A stretch of DNA of 64,000 nt from Sphingomonas sp. Root241 (GCF_001428865.1 NZ_LMIV01000001.1:56186-120185), one strand, 5' to 3'. Counted from the stretch's first letter, positions 36,883-47,252 are shown. Numbers and translations are program-made. The notes: a model not told the origin generated them from the letters alone.

Positions 36883-37676
36883 CAGACCGCCACCGCCGCC
36901 TTGATATGCGCCTGCGCTTGATAGTCGTGGATCACGAAATCCTCATAGTCATAGGAGTCGATCGAGGGCGCCTTGCGCAGGATCTCGAGACGGGGGAGCG
37001 GCCCAGGTTCGCGGGTCAATTGCTCGCGGGCCTGCTCGAGATGGTTCGAATAGAGATGGCAATCGCCTCCGGTCCAGACGAACTCGCCGACCTCCAGTCC
37101 CGCCTGCTGCGCGAGCAGATGCGTCAGCAAGGCATAGCTAGCGATGTTGAAGGGCACGCCGAGGAAGATGTCGGCCGAGCGCTGGTAAAGCTGGAGGCTG
37201 AGCCGGCCATTGGCGACATAGGTCTGGAACAGGCAGTGGCACGGCGCCAGCGCCATGGCGTGGAGCTCGCCGGGATTCCATGCCGAGACGATCTGGCGGC
37301 GCGAACCGGGATTGTTGCGGATCTGATCGAGCAATTCGGTGATCTGATCGATGTCACGGCCGTCGGCGGTCTCCCAGCGGCGCCATTGCTTGCCATAGAC
37401 CGGGCCGAGATCGCCGGCCTCGTCGGCCCATTCGTTCCAGATGCTTACCTTGCGTTCCTGCAGCCAGCGGACATTGGTGTCGCCGCGCAGGAACCAGAGC
37501 AATTCGATGAGGATCGATCGGATATGGAGCTTCTTGGTGGTGAGCAAAGGAAAGCCCGCCGCGAGATCGAAGCGCATCTGGTGTCCGAACACCGAGCGGG
37601 TGCCGGTGCCGGTGCGGTCCATCGTCTCGGCGCCGTGTTCCAGCGCGCGCTCCATCAGATCGAGATATTGACGCAT
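36882..37676 (-). CDS. thyA: Thymidylate synthase
   Basis: ThyA methylates dUMP with methylenetetrahydrofolate. The 264-residue length is the same as in E. coli. The catalytic cysteine is in LAPCHCLFQ, with [17 protein letters not shown] at the start, [12 protein letters not shown], and GDCHLYSNH near the end. Its product dihydrofolate is the substrate of folA, two genes downstream in the same run. Confidence 0.97.
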   Translation of the reverse strand: MRQYLDLMERALEHGAETMDRTGTGTRSVFGHQMRFDLAAGFPLLTTKKLHIRSILIELLWFLRGDTNVRWLQERKVSIWNEWADEAGDLGPVYGKQWRRWETADGRDIDQITELLDQIRNNPGSRRQIVSAWNPGELHAMALAPCHCLFQTYVANGRLSLQLYQRSADIFLGVPFNIASYALLTHLLAQQAGLEVGEFVWTGGDCHLYSNHLEQAREQLTREPGPLPRLEILRKAPSIDSYDYEDFVIHDYQAQAHIKAAVAV

Positions 37677-37770
37677 CGCGGCAGTCTAGCCGGGCCGCAC
37701 GCGCGCGCCAAGCGGATCGGTCAGCTCCATTTCGGCGCCGAAGCGGAGGGAGAAACGCTTAGGGGGATGC

Positions 37771-38193
37771 GTGGCTCGCTGGCAGTCTGGCGAAATGGCC
37801 CTCGAAGCTCTCGCCGCGCCGCGCCGGCTCGCGGATGCCCATGCCGCAGGCGCGCTGTTCGAGTGCCTCGCCGACGAACCCGTCGAAGTGATGGCGTTCG
37901 TCTATCTCGACGCGGACCAGCGCGTGCTGGGGCTGCGCCATGCGCGTTCGGGATCGGTCGACCGGCTCGTGCTGCCGATCCGCGAAATCGCCGCCGACGC
38001 GCTGGCCTTCGGGGCGGTGGCAGTGGTGATGGCGCACAACCATCCGAGCGGCGACCCGAATCCGAGCATCGCCGACCGCGAGGCGACGCGGCTGCTGGCC
38101 CGGGCACTGGAGACGCTGGAGGTGCGGCTGATCGACCACCTGATCGTCGCGAGCCAGGGAATCGTCAGCTTTCGCCGCCTGGGACTACTCTGA
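37771..38193 (+). CDS. Short RadC-like JAB domain protein
   Basis: The 140-residue protein is a JAB/MPN domain with the zinc motif in AHNHPSGDPNPSIAD and the preceding glutamate region (EVMAFVYLDA). It lacks the N-terminal HhH half of full RadC. The GTG start is supported by AGGGGG five bases upstream. The function of RadC-like proteins is unclear; the shortened form may be a peptidase-like or DNA-associated enzyme. It converges on the methyltransferase, overlapping it by 9 bp. Confidence 0.75.
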   Translation: MARWQSGEMALEALAAPRRLADAHAAGALFECLADEPVEVMAFVYLDADQRVLGLRHARSGSVDRLVLPIREIAADALAFGAVAVVMAHNHPSGDPNPSIADREATRLLARALETLEVRLIDHLIVASQGIVSFRRLGLL

Positions 38194-38952
38194 ACCCTCG
38201 CCCGGTTGCATCGCCGCCGGGGTGGCGCGTGCACCGCTCTTGCACGCCTTGATCATGCCGGGTTCGGGGCGTTCGCCGGCGGCTCGGAAGATTGCCAGGT
38301 AACCGCCGGCCGAAGGCATGGGGCGCATCGAGACCAGTTCATAGCCGACCGCGCCGAACTCGCATTTGAGGAGTTCGGGGGGCGTACCGTGATGCTCGGT
38401 AGGCCGATCGGCATCGACGACGATCACCTGACCGTCGGGAGTCAGCGAGGGACGCAGGCGCCACAGGAATTCGTAGGGCGATTCGATCTCGTGGTACATG
38501 TGCACCATCAGCACGCGATGGAAGCTCGCTTCGGGCAGCCGTGGGTCGGCGGGCAGGCCGAGCCGCACGCTGACATTGTCGAGCCGCTCGCGCACCACGC
38601 GTGTCGCCAGTGCGTCACGAACCTCGGGCACGATGTCCTCGGCGACCACGCGGCCTTCCTTGCCGACACGCTGGCCGAGGCGGATCGTGTAATAACCTTC
38701 GCCCGCGCCGATATCGGCGACGGTCATGCCGGGCTTGATGCCGGCCAGGTTCATCACCTGGCCCGCTTCGTTGAGCCGGTCGCGGGCCTCTTCGGTCGAC
38801 CAGCGCGCCGAGACGATCGTCGCCACGGGGCGATCGGCGGCGGGGAAGCCGGTATTCTTGGTCTCCGCCTTGTGCTCGCGCAGGACCGGCTTGCCGCCGT
38901 CGCACCCGGCGAGCAGCAGCAAAAAGGTGCCCAGAGCGAGCGCTGGCCTCAA
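38185..38952 (-). CDS. Class I SAM-dependent methyltransferase, predicted lipoprotein
   Basis: The N-terminus [20 protein letters not shown] is a lipoprotein signal with lipobox [24 protein letters not shown] and then motif [21 protein letters not shown] of a Rossmann methyltransferase follow. A secreted lipid-anchored methyltransferase is unusual, because SAM is cytosolic, but this group with a signal peptide is known in Proteobacteria. The start is TTG, overlapping the prfB stop by four bases (TTGA). The substrate is unknown. Confidence 0.72.
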   Translation of the reverse strand: MRPALALGTFLLLLAGCDGGKPVLREHKAETKNTGFPAADRPVATIVSARWSTEEARDRLNEAGQVMNLAGIKPGMTVADIGAGEGYYTIRLGQRVGKEGRVVAEDIVPEVRDALATRVVRERLDNVSVRLGLPADPRLPEASFHRVLMVHMYHEIESPYEFLWRLRPSLTPDGQVIVVDADRPTEHHGTPPELLKCEFGAVGYELVSMRPMPSAGGYLAIFRAAGERPEPGMIKACKSGARATPAAMQPGEGSE

Positions 38953-40076
38953 TCGACATCCTCCACTTCGACCGTTTCGCCGGTCACGCGCTGCGATAGC
39001 GCAGCCGCCATGAACGCGTCGAGGTCTCCGTCGAGCACGTCGGAGGGCGCAGTGGAGGTCACGCCGGTGCGCAGGTCCTTCACCAGCTGATAGGGCTGGA
39101 GCACGTAGCTGCGGATCTGGTGGCCCCAGCCGATATCGGTCTTGGTGGCGTTCTCGGCATTGGCGGCCTGTTCGCGGATCTGGAGCTCGCGTTCGTAGAG
39201 GCGCGCGCGGAGCTGGTTATACGCTTCGGCCTTGTTCTTGTGCTGGCTGCGCTGGTTCTGGCATTGGACGACGATGCCGGTGGGGATGTGCGTGATGCGC
39301 ACCGCCGAATCGGTGGTGTTGATGTGCTGCCCGCCGGCGCCCGAGGCGCGATAGGTGTCGATGCGCAGATCGCTCTCATTATATTCGACCTGGATGTCGT
39401 CATCGATCACCGGATAGACCCACACGCTCGAGAAGCTGGTGTGGCGCCGCGCCGCGCTGTCATAAGGCGAGATCCGCACGAGCCGGTGCACGCCGCTCTC
39501 GGTCTTGGCGTAACCGTATGCGTTCTCGCCCTTGATCAGCAAAGTCGCCGACTTGATCCCGGCCTGCTCGCCGGCATGATAGTCGATCAGCTCGACCTTC
39601 ATGCCGTGGCGCTCGGCCCAGCGCGTGTACATGCGCTGGAGCATGCCCGCCCAATCCTGGCTCTCGGTGCCACCGGCGCCCGAATTGATTTCGACATAAG
39701 TGTCGTTGGGATCGGCCTCGCCCGAGAGCAGGGCTTTCACCTTGTCGACCTCGGCGCGGTCGGCGAGCGCAGCGAGCGCGGCAGTGCCTTCGCTCGCCAT
39801 CTCCTCGTCGCCTTCGGCCTCGGCCATCTCGATCAGCTCGGCGGTGTCGTTGAGCTCGGTCTCGATCGCGCGCGTCGCGCTCACCGCCTCGTCGAGGCGA
39901 CGGCGCTCGCGCATCACGTCCTGCGCGGCCTTGGCGTCGTTCCACAGGGTCGGATCCTCGACGCGCGCGTTGAGCTCGTCGAGCCGGCGCAACGCGCGGT
40001 CCCAATCGAGGAACCGGCGCAGCAGCGCCAGCGCCGCCTTGATCTTGTCGACATGAGCCTGCGCTTCGGCGCGCAT
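38949..40076 (-). CDS. prfB: Peptide chain release factor 2
   Basis: RF2 ends translation at UGA and UAA. The 375-residue protein has the catalytic GGQ in [19 protein letters not shown]. The anticodon-like tripeptide region reads [15 protein letters not shown] (SPY instead of SPF, as in other alphaproteobacteria). The gene is a single continuous reading frame: the internal UGA programmed frameshift found in E. coli is absent at the corresponding RFLDWD segment. Confidence 0.95.
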   Translation of the reverse strand: MRAEAQAHVDKIKAALALLRRFLDWDRALRRLDELNARVEDPTLWNDAKAAQDVMRERRRLDEAVSATRAIETELNDTAELIEMAEAEGDEEMASEGTAALAALADRAEVDKVKALLSGEADPNDTYVEINSGAGGTESQDWAGMLQRMYTRWAERHGMKVELIDYHAGEQAGIKSATLLIKGENAYGYAKTESGVHRLVRISPYDSAARRHTSFSSVWVYPVIDDDIQVEYNESDLRIDTYRASGAGGQHINTTDSAVRITHIPTGIVVQCQNQRSQHKNKAEAYNQLRARLYERELQIREQAANAENATKTDIGWGHQIRSYVLQPYQLVKDLRTGVTSTAPSDVLDGDLDAFMAAALSQRVTGETVEVEDVD

Positions 40077-40103
40077 GGTAGTAACCTTTCAAACCAATCT
40101 ATC

Positions 40104-40182
40104 GTCATCCCGGCGGACGCCGGGATCTCGTGCCTCAAGCCATTCGCTCGTGGCCTGAGATCCCGGCGTCCGCCAGATGATG
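40104..40182. repeat. Palindromic repeat (about 80 bp family), intergenic copy 1
   Basis: GTCATCCCGGC at the left; the right arm (GATCCCGGCGTCCGCC) is intact but its tip is altered. It lies between PBP1a and prfB, 16 bp from the PBP1a stop. It matches the repeats in ileS and at 63382-63460. Confidence 0.85.
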
Positions 40183-40198
40183 TATGTAGGGTGCCGCG

Positions 40199-42721
40199 CT
40201 AGTAGATTCCGCCCTGGCGTTGCAAGAAGTCGCTGTCGGAGGGCGCCTTGGTGGCGGGCGCGGCCTTCTTCTCGACGGTCTTCTTCTGGCTCTCGGCCGC
40301 TTCCTCCTCGGGGGTGCGGCGGCGGCGCTGTGGTTCGACCTCGGGCTTGAAGGCTTCCCAGATCACCGAGGCGAGCGGGTCGCTGGTCGGCCAGCCGCCG
40401 GCGACCTTGCGGCCGCTCGCGCGATCGATGCGGACCATGCGGATGCCGGCGGGGGCAGTGAAGGGCAGCACTTCCATGCCCTTGAAGGCGGGGATGGCGA
40501 ACTGCTTGAAGATCGGCGCGGCGATCGATCCGCCCTGGGCATAGCCACCCAGGTTGGTCGGGCTGTCATAGCCGAGATAGAGGCCGCCGATCATCTGCGG
40601 CGTGCCTCCGACGAACCACACGTCGGTCGGGCCCGACGTGGTGCCGGTCTTGCCCATCATCGGCCGGCCGAGTTCGCGCAGCGTGGTGGCGGTGCCGCGC
40701 TGGATCACGCCTTCGGTGATATGGACGATCTGATAGGCGCTCATCGGCTCGACGACCTGACGGGCGCGAGTGATCGGCCGCGGCATGGCGCCGCCGTCAT
40801 AGTCGCGCGCATTGCAGCGGTCGCAGGCGCGCCAATTCTCGGGCCAGATCACTTCGCCGCGGCGATTCTGGACGAAATCGATCAGCGTCGGATTGAGCGC
40901 ACGGCCATGGTTCACGAGGATCGAATAGGCATTGACCATGCGCAGCACGGTCGTCTCGCCCGCGCCCAGCGCATAGCTCAGATAGGTCGGGAATTTCTGC
41001 TTCGAGACGCCGACCCGCTGGATCAGGTCGACGACGTGTTCCATGCCGATCTGGTTGGCGACCTGCACGGTCATGAGGTTGCGCGACTGTTCGACGCCCC
41101 AGCGCAACGTCTTGGGGCCGGCGCCGCGCTGGTTGCCGAAATTGCGGAAGCATTTGTTGCCGAGATTGGCGCCCTGCCACACGCAGAACGGGCCATCGAC
41201 GACGATCGTCGCCGGGGTCAGTCCCTGCTCCATCGCCGCGGCATAGACGAGCGGCTTGATCGTCGACCCGGGCTGGCGCTGCGCCTGGGTGGCGCGGTTG
41301 AACGACTGGAGGCGTGAATCGAACCCGCCCTGCATCGCCAGCACCCGGCCGGTGCGCGGATCCTCGACCACCATGCCGCCCGAGACCTTGGGGATGGAGC
41401 GGAGTGCCCAGCTCGCGCCTTCGGGTGCGACCGCGAGGATGTCGCCGGGCCGAATCGCGTCGAACGCCTCGCCGCCCTGGCCCCGGACGGGCGTGGTGGC
41501 GAGGCTGCGCGGCAAGGTCCCGGTCTGGCCGTTGTCGAAGCCGATCTCCCAGCCGCCGGAATTGCGCGCGATCGCCACCGCGGCGCGCCAATCCTCGTAA
41601 TCGACGCCGATATTGGTGTTGAGGAACGGCTGGAGCCAACCGTTCGCCACTTCGACATGGTTGATCGGACCCGACCAGCCCCGGCCGCGATCGTAGCGAA
41701 GCAGGCCGTCGCGCAGCGCCTTCTGGGCATATTGCTGGAGTCGCGGGTCGAGCGAGGTGCGCACCCACAGCCCGCCGCCATAGACGCTGTTGGGGCCGTC
41801 CTCGGCCTTCTCGCCGAACTTGTCGATCAGCTGGCGGCGGACCTCTTCGACGAAATAGCCGCCGACGCGTTCGTAACGGGGCGTCTGCCGCGGAATCGCG
41901 CCCAGCGGCGCCGCGATCGCCTCGGCATGCTGCGTTTGCGTGATGAAACCGTTGGCGAGCATCTGTCCGAGCACCCAGTTGCGCCGCTCGAGCGCGCGCG
42001 CCTCGTAGCGTTCGGGGGCGTAGTTGGCCGGGCCCTTGGGCAGGATCGCGAGATAGGCCATTTGCGGCAGGCTGAGCTGGTCGAGCGCCTTGCCGAAATA
42101 AGCCTGGCTCGCCGCCTCGACGCCGCCGGCGTTGCGGCCCAGCTCGATCGAATTGAGATAGAGCTCGAGGATCTGTTCCTTGGAGAGCGTGTTCTCGATC
42201 TTCCAGGCGAGGATCGCTTCCTTGCCCTTGCGCAGATAGCTGACTTCGTTGCCGATCAGCAGGTTCTTGGCGACCTGCTGGGTGATCGTCGAGGTGCCGC
42301 GGGGGGTCTCGCCGCTCACGATCCCCTGGAACGCGGCGCGCACCAGGCCGGGGATGTCGATGCCGTGATGGCTGAAGAAGGTCTTGTCCTCGGCCGAGAT
42401 GAACGCTTCGACCAACTGCTTGGGATATTCGGCATAGCTCAGCTGGACGCGGCGTTCGCGGGCATAGCTGTGGATCGGCAGGCCGTCGGCCGAGCGGACA
42501 TTGGTCGGCAGCGGCGGCTCATAGGCGCGCAGGCTGTCGACCGAAGGCAGGTTGCGCGCGATCAGCGCCCAGACGAGAAACCAGAACAGGCCGGCAAGCA
42601 GCGCCAGCCACGCCAGAATGCGGAACCACCAGCGACGATGCACGCGGCGATACCAGCCGCGGACGCCGCCGACCTCGCGCTTGATCGTCACCTTCTCGCT
42701 GGAAATGCTGCCGTCCGCCAT
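40199..42721 (-). CDS. mrcA: Penicillin-binding protein 1A (bifunctional class A)
   Basis: This class A PBP polymerises and cross-links peptidoglycan. One membrane helix (about residues 34-55) is followed by the glycosyltransferase domain (AEDKTFFSHHGID with the catalytic glutamate, GTSTITQQVAKNLL). The OB-like linker comes next, then the transpeptidase domain with SxxK in RQPGSTIKPLVYA, SRN in EQSRNLMTV and KTG in MGKTGTTSGPTDVWF. The C-terminal tail is basic and glutamate-rich. The length is 840. It follows the amidase gene on the same strand after 115 bp. Confidence 0.95.
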   Translation of the reverse strand: MADGSISSEKVTIKREVGGVRGWYRRVHRRWWFRILAWLALLAGLFWFLVWALIARNLPSVDSLRAYEPPLPTNVRSADGLPIHSYARERRVQLSYAEYPKQLVEAFISAEDKTFFSHHGIDIPGLVRAAFQGIVSGETPRGTSTITQQVAKNLLIGNEVSYLRKGKEAILAWKIENTLSKEQILELYLNSIELGRNAGGVEAASQAYFGKALDQLSLPQMAYLAILPKGPANYAPERYEARALERRNWVLGQMLANGFITQTQHAEAIAAPLGAIPRQTPRYERVGGYFVEEVRRQLIDKFGEKAEDGPNSVYGGGLWVRTSLDPRLQQYAQKALRDGLLRYDRGRGWSGPINHVEVANGWLQPFLNTNIGVDYEDWRAAVAIARNSGGWEIGFDNGQTGTLPRSLATTPVRGQGGEAFDAIRPGDILAVAPEGASWALRSIPKVSGGMVVEDPRTGRVLAMQGGFDSRLQSFNRATQAQRQPGSTIKPLVYAAAMEQGLTPATIVVDGPFCVWQGANLGNKCFRNFGNQRGAGPKTLRWGVEQSRNLMTVQVANQIGMEHVVDLIQRVGVSKQKFPTYLSYALGAGETTVLRMVNAYSILVNHGRALNPTLIDFVQNRRGEVIWPENWRACDRCNARDYDGGAMPRPITRARQVVEPMSAYQIVHITEGVIQRGTATTLRELGRPMMGKTGTTSGPTDVWFVGGTPQMIGGLYLGYDSPTNLGGYAQGGSIAAPIFKQFAIPAFKGMEVLPFTAPAGIRMVRIDRASGRKVAGGWPTSDPLASVIWEAFKPEVEPQRRRRTPEEEAAESQKKTVEKKAAPATKAPSDSDFLQRQGGIY

Positions 42722-42836
42722 GCGGGGTGCGGTGTAGCAACTTTCTCGGACGATGAAACCCGATCAAAACGCCCGCGAAACCAACCCGTCGTTTTCCGTC
42801 TATAATGCAGGGGTGGGGAGTCTCGAAACAGCCAGG

Positions 42837-44084
42837 TCAGCGCGCGGCCATGCGGGTGGCGAAGTGGATCTCCACTGCCTTGCGCACGCTCTGCGCGACC
42901 TTGCGCCGGCCTTCCGGCGAGGCGAGGAACGCGGCGTCGCCGGAATTGGAGATGTAGCCGGTCTCGAACAGCACCGACGGCATGTCGGGCGCCTTGAGCA
43001 CCATCAGGGAGGCCATGCGGTGGTAATTGGCCTTGATCGGCATCAGCGGCTGCGCCTCGCGGCCGAGCAATCGGGCGAAATTGGCGCTGGCGTTCATCGT
43101 CTCGCGCTGGGTGAGATCGATGAGGATCGACGAGATGTCGGGGCTGGCGGCACCGAGATCGACGCCGGCGAGGATATCGGCTTTGTTCTCGCGCGCCGCG
43201 AGCCGCGCCGCTTCCTTGTCGGAGGCGACTTCGGAGAGGGTGTAGACGGTGGCGCCGGTGGCGTCGGCGTTGCCGGCACTGTCGCAATGGACTGAAATGA
43301 ACAGATCGGCCTTCAATCGCCGCGCGAGTCCGTAGCGCTCCTGGAGAACGAGGAAGCGATCGTCCTCACGCGTGAGCGCCACCCGGACGCGGCCCGAGGC
43401 GAGCAGCGCATCCCGGATCGCTTTGGCCACCGCGAGCGTGACGTCCTTCTCGCGAAGACCGCCGTCGCCGGAGACCGCGCCGGGATCGTGCCCGCCATGC
43501 CCGGCGTCGATCACCACCAGCGGGCGGTTCGCCTCGCCGTAGACGCGCGGCAGCGGCGCGGCGGGCATGCGCCGGGGCAACGGCATCGACACGCTGTACG
43601 CAGGTCGGCTCGCCGGCTGGAGCCAGGCGAAGGGCGGCAGGAAGCGCATCCGCCGCTCGGCCGCGGCGCGCGCGAAGCGCTCGTCGTCGACGGTCCTGAG
43701 CTGAAGCGTCAGCGTGCGGCCGTCCTTGCCGAAGCTGCCCTCGCTCACGATCGCCGGACGCGCGAGATCGAAGACGATGCGGGCGCCGTCGCCCTGTACA
43801 CCCTGGCGGATCCGCGCGACCGCGCCGTCGGCGACCGCGACGCGACCGGGCTCCGTGCCGGCCAGGTCCAGCGCGATGCGCTGCGGTCCGGAGAGGAGGA
43901 ACGCACTCGCCCGGGTGACCGGCGCGTCGAATTTCACGACGACGCGATCGCCATGGACGCGCACTTCCTGCACGACGCCTGCCCAACTCGGCACCCCGGT
44001 CAACCAGCCGGAGAGAAGGGCAAGCAGGAATAGCACCCGCGCGATATGCCGCGCCGAGGCTCGAGGGGTCCAGCCCAAATGCAT
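42837..44084 (-). CDS. N-acetylmuramoyl-L-alanine amidase (AMIN + Amidase_3)
   Basis: The protein has a signal peptide (ends near VPSWAG), an N-terminal AMIN domain (about residues 40-150) for septal peptidoglycan binding, and an Amidase_3 catalytic domain. The zinc ligands are in VVIDAGHGGHDPGA, and the catalytic glutamate is in VLFETGYISN. Such AmiC-type amidases need EnvC or NlpD to open; an EnvC-like gene is at 1729-2901. ATG 44084 gives the signal peptide. It lies upstream of PBP1a and is divergent from rne. Confidence 0.93.
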   Translation of the reverse strand: MHLGWTPRASARHIARVLFLLALLSGWLTGVPSWAGVVQEVRVHGDRVVVKFDAPVTRASAFLLSGPQRIALDLAGTEPGRVAVADGAVARIRQGVQGDGARIVFDLARPAIVSEGSFGKDGRTLTLQLRTVDDERFARAAAERRMRFLPPFAWLQPASRPAYSVSMPLPRRMPAAPLPRVYGEANRPLVVIDAGHGGHDPGAVSGDGGLREKDVTLAVAKAIRDALLASGRVRVALTREDDRFLVLQERYGLARRLKADLFISVHCDSAGNADATGATVYTLSEVASDKEAARLAARENKADILAGVDLGAASPDISSILIDLTQRETMNASANFARLLGREAQPLMPIKANYHRMASLMVLKAPDMPSVLFETGYISNSGDAAFLASPEGRRKVAQSVRKAVEIHFATRMAAR

Positions 44085-44579
44085 GATGGCTAACTCTTGA
44101 ACACGTCTTCCCTGACGAACGCGTTTTAGCCGAGGCCCCTCAAGTCGAAGTGAAACAGCTTGGTTAATCGGCATAAATCTGCCGGACGACGGCAAATTCC
44201 CGCCGTGGCTTGCGCGACGTTATTCGCATCGGGCGCGGTTGCCGCATCGCGCGGGGGGTGCTAGCAAGCTCCGGCTCCGATCCTTGTATCGGACGATATT
44301 TCGCGGCCACATTCGCCGCGACAGTTCAGGTTGACGCTCGCATGAGGCAATTTTCCCATCGTCCCACCCGCCAGGCCCCTTCGGCCGGCCGCGTGACGAT
44401 GGCGAAGCTTCCGGACCACGCGTCCGGGCGTGCCTTGCGAGCAGCAGCAGTTTTCGAAACCTGCGAGACCGCAGCCGGCACCGCCGGCCAAGGCCGCATT
44501 CTGTATCGCGCGCACGCGCCCCAACCCTTCAGGGAAACCCCCTTCAGGGATCCAGGCCGGCGCGCCCGGAGAACAATAA
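44085..44579. other. Gene-free stretch between the amidase and rne, containing the rne leader
   Basis: No gene could be supported in these 495 bp; reading frames here have poor codon use. The part next to rne (44340-44579) is a probable long 5' leader. It has CCCTTCAGGGA twice with a 15 bp period (44525-44550), just before the GGAG ribosome binding site, and an inverted CCGGA/TCCGG near 44412-44430. RNase E controls its own mRNA through the leader in E. coli; the same is only possible here. Confidence 0.5.
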
Positions 44580-47252
44580 ATGACCATGCGTATGCTGATC
44601 GACGCGCGGCACCGGGAAGAAACCCGGGTTGCCGTCGTCAAGGGAAACCGGATCGAGGAGTTTGACTTCGAGTCTGCCGAGCGAAAGCAGCTCAAGGGGA
44701 ATATCTATCTGGCCAAGGTCACGCGGGTGGAGCCGTCGCTCCAGGCCGCGTTCGTAGATTACGGCGGCAACCGCCACGGCTTCCTCGCTTTCTCGGAAAT
44801 CCACCCCGATTACTATCAGATTCCCAAGGAGGACCGCGACGCGCTGCTCCGCGAGGAGGCCGAGCACGCCGCCGAGGAAGCCGCGCTGCGTGCGCAGGAT
44901 GACGGCGACGACGACGATCACGAAGGCGAAGACGGCGTAGAGGTTCTCGAGCGTCCCCATGACGACGAGGAGCATGACGAGGATTCCGACGGCGAGACCG
45001 CCGAGGGCGAGGAAAGCAGCGAAGGCGGACGCGGACGCGGTCGTGGCCGCCGCCGCGGGCGTGGCGGCAAGGAAGACGAGGCCGAGGCACTGCGCCAGCG
45101 CCGCATGAACCTGCGCCGCCGCTACAAGATCCAGGACGTGATCCGCCGCCGTCAGGTGCTGCTGGTCCAGGTCGTCAAGGAAGAGCGCGGCAACAAGGGC
45201 GCGGCGCTGACCACCTATCTGAGCCTTGCCGGCCGCTATTGCGTGCTGATGCCCAACACCGCGCACGGTGGCGGCATCTCCCGGAAGATCAGCTCGGCCG
45301 CCGATCGCAAGCGCCTCAAGACGATCATGTCGGACCTGAAGCTGCCGCCGACGATGGGCTGCATCGTCCGCACCGCGGGGCTCCAGCGCACCAAGACCGA
45401 GATCAAGCGCGACTTCGATTATCTCGCGCGTTTGTGGGATGGAATCCGCGAGACGACCTTGCAATCGTCGGCGCCGGCTCTGGTCTATGGCGACAGCGAC
45501 CTGCTCAAGCGCGCGATTCGCGATATCTACAACAAGGATATCGACGAAGTCATCGTCGAGGGCGAGGATGGCTATCGCCAGGCGAAGGAGTTCATGCGGC
45601 TCCTGATGCCGAGCCACGCCCGCAAGGTGAAGCAATATGCCGATGCGGTGCCGCTGTTCCAACGCGCCGGCGTCGAGGAGCAATTGTCGGCGATGTACCA
45701 TCCGGTGGTGCAGCTCAAATCCGGCGGCTATCTCGTGATCAACCCGACCGAGGCGCTCGTCTCGATCGATATCAACTCGGGCCGTTCGACGCGCGAGCAT
45801 TCGATCGAGCAGACCGCGACCCAGACCAACCTCGAAGCCGCGCAGGAAATCGCGCGCCAGCTGCGGCTGCGCGACATGGCCGGCCTCGTCGTCATCGACT
45901 TCATCGACATGGATCACGGATCCAATGTCCGTAAGGTCGAGAAGGCGATGAAGGAGGCGCTCAAGAACGATCGCGCCCGCATACAGGTCGGCCGCATCTC
46001 GGCCTTCGGCCTGATGGAGATGAGCCGCCAGCGCCTGCGCACCGGCGTGCTCGAGGCATCGACTCGCCAATGCCCGCATTGCGAAGGCACCGGGCTGGTC
46101 CGCACGGCTTCGTCGGCAGGACTTTCCGCATTGCGTCTGATCGAGGACGAGGCCGCGCGCGGCCGCGGTTCGCAGATCACGCTGCGTGCCAGCCAGGAAG
46201 CGGCTTTCTATCTGCTCAACCGCAAGCGCGGCGAACTGGCCGAGATCGAGGATCGCTACGGCGTCCTCGTAGAAGTCGTGTCGGACGGCGAAGTCGAGGG
46301 TGCCCGCATGTCGGTCGAGGCGGGTGGCCCGCCACCGGCGCACGCACCCAAGATCGAGCGGCTCATCGACGTCGCCGAGGACGAGGACGATTACGTCGAG
46401 GAGATCGACGAGGAGGAAGAGGAAGAACCGGCCGAGGCCGAGGCGCCCCGCGACCGCCAACCCCGCGAAGCGCGCGAAGCGCGCGAGCGCGACGAGGGTG
46501 AAGGCGAAGGCCGCGGCAAGCGCCGCCGCCGCCGTCGTGGCCGTGGTCGTCGTGGTCGTGAGAACGAGGCCGGCGAAGGCACCGAAGGCGAGCACGAGGC
46601 CGAGTCCGAGGGCGAAGAGTCCGAGGAGATCACTGCCGAGGCGGGTGCTCCGGAGCGTGCCGAGCACGAAGGCGGCGAGGGTGAGGCCGGTCGCAAGCGC
46701 CGTCGTCGCGGTCGCCGCGGCGGCCGTCGCGGACCGGGTCATCCCGAGGACAATGCCGTCGAGGCAGGCGAAGGCGCGGAGCCTGCGGGCGACGTCGAGG
46801 CGCTGGCCGAGGTAGCGCCCGAGCCTGAGGCTCCGGCCGAGAAGCCCAAGCGTTCGCGCCGCAAGAAGCCAGCCCTGAGCGACGTCGAAGGGGCCGATGC
46901 CGAAGCGCCTGCCGAGAGCGTGGCCGAGGCTGCTGTCGTCGCCGCTCCCGAGGCTGAGGCTCCGGCGGAAAAGCCGAAGCGCGCACGTCGCAAGAAGGCC
47001 GATGCCGAGGCCGAGACCACGCCGATCGTGGTCGAAGCCGCACCGGTCGCCGAACTTGTCGAGTCTCCGGCCGAAAAGCCCAAGCGGACCCGCCGCAAGG
47101 CTGCCGCCCAGGCCGCTCCGACGCCCGCCGACACCAGTGTCGAGGCACCCGCCGAAACCGAGATGGTGGCGCAGGACCTCGGTGCCGAGAGCGACGCTGA
47201 CGGCGAATCAGGCCCGCGCCGTGGCTGGTGGCAACGGACTTTCGGCGCCTGA
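44580..47252 (+). CDS. rne: Ribonuclease E/G family endoribonuclease
   Basis: RNase E starts mRNA decay and matures rRNA. The N-terminal S1 domain (about residues 30-120) is interrupted by an acidic and RGRGRRRGR insertion (around 100-170). The catalytic core follows: LINPTEALVSIDINSGRSTRE, VIDFIDMDHGSNVRKVEKAM, and the zinc-link CPHCEGTGLVR. The C-terminal third is disordered and repetitive, with arginine-rich and acidic blocks and three PAEKPKR(S/A/T)RRK units (around 752, 795 and 831), likely degradosome and RNA binding. Residues 764-771 (PALSDVEG) interrupt one unit. ATG 44580 has a GGAG upstream. Confidence 0.95.
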   Translation: MTMRMLIDARHREETRVAVVKGNRIEEFDFESAERKQLKGNIYLAKVTRVEPSLQAAFVDYGGNRHGFLAFSEIHPDYYQIPKEDRDALLREEAEHAAEEAALRAQDDGDDDDHEGEDGVEVLERPHDDEEHDEDSDGETAEGEESSEGGRGRGRGRRRGRGGKEDEAEALRQRRMNLRRRYKIQDVIRRRQVLLVQVVKEERGNKGAALTTYLSLAGRYCVLMPNTAHGGGISRKISSAADRKRLKTIMSDLKLPPTMGCIVRTAGLQRTKTEIKRDFDYLARLWDGIRETTLQSSAPALVYGDSDLLKRAIRDIYNKDIDEVIVEGEDGYRQAKEFMRLLMPSHARKVKQYADAVPLFQRAGVEEQLSAMYHPVVQLKSGGYLVINPTEALVSIDINSGRSTREHSIEQTATQTNLEAAQEIARQLRLRDMAGLVVIDFIDMDHGSNVRKVEKAMKEALKNDRARIQVGRISAFGLMEMSRQRLRTGVLEASTRQCPHCEGTGLVRTASSAGLSALRLIEDEAARGRGSQITLRASQEAAFYLLNRKRGELAEIEDRYGVLVEVVSDGEVEGARMSVEAGGPPPAHAPKIERLIDVAEDEDDYVEEIDEEEEEEPAEAEAPRDRQPREAREARERDEGEGEGRGKRRRRRRGRGRRGRENEAGEGTEGEHEAESEGEESEEITAEAGAPERAEHEGGEGEAGRKRRRRGRRGGRRGPGHPEDNAVEAGEGAEPAGDVEALAEVAPEPEAPAEKPKRSRRKKPALSDVEGADAEAPAESVAEAAVVAAPEAEAPAEKPKRARRKKADAEAETTPIVVEAAPVAELVESPAEKPKRTRRKAAAQAAPTPADTSVEAPAETEMVAQDLGAESDADGESGPRRGWWQRTFGA
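46869..46892. repeat. 24 bp in-frame piece in rne resembling a dispersed repeat
   Basis: The segment encodes PALSDVEG and splits RRKK from ADAEA, while the next internal unit has RRKKADAEA uninterrupted. Its core CCCTGAGCGACGTCGAAGG looks like the dispersed TGAGCGAAGTCGAAGG-type repeats common in sphingomonad genomes. Confidence 0.55.

Noticed and set aside
38949..40076. Programmed frameshift in prfB
   Set aside because: The gene is one open frame with the RF2 domains in line; no internal stop like the E. coli UGA is seen.
38949..40076. SPY in place of SPF in RF2 as a changed stop-codon reader
   Set aside because: The same change is common in alphaproteobacterial RF2, so it does not point to altered decoding.
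44085..44579. Small RNA or tRNA between the amidase and rne
   Set aside because: No cloverleaf, no T-loop GTTCRA with matching arms, and no promoter-terminator pair could be found; an rne leader is the simpler reading.
44544..46742. Minus-strand reading frame opposite rne (732 codons)
   Set aside because: It mirrors the acidic and arginine-rich repeats of RNase E and shows only low-complexity alanine/threonine/leucine runs.
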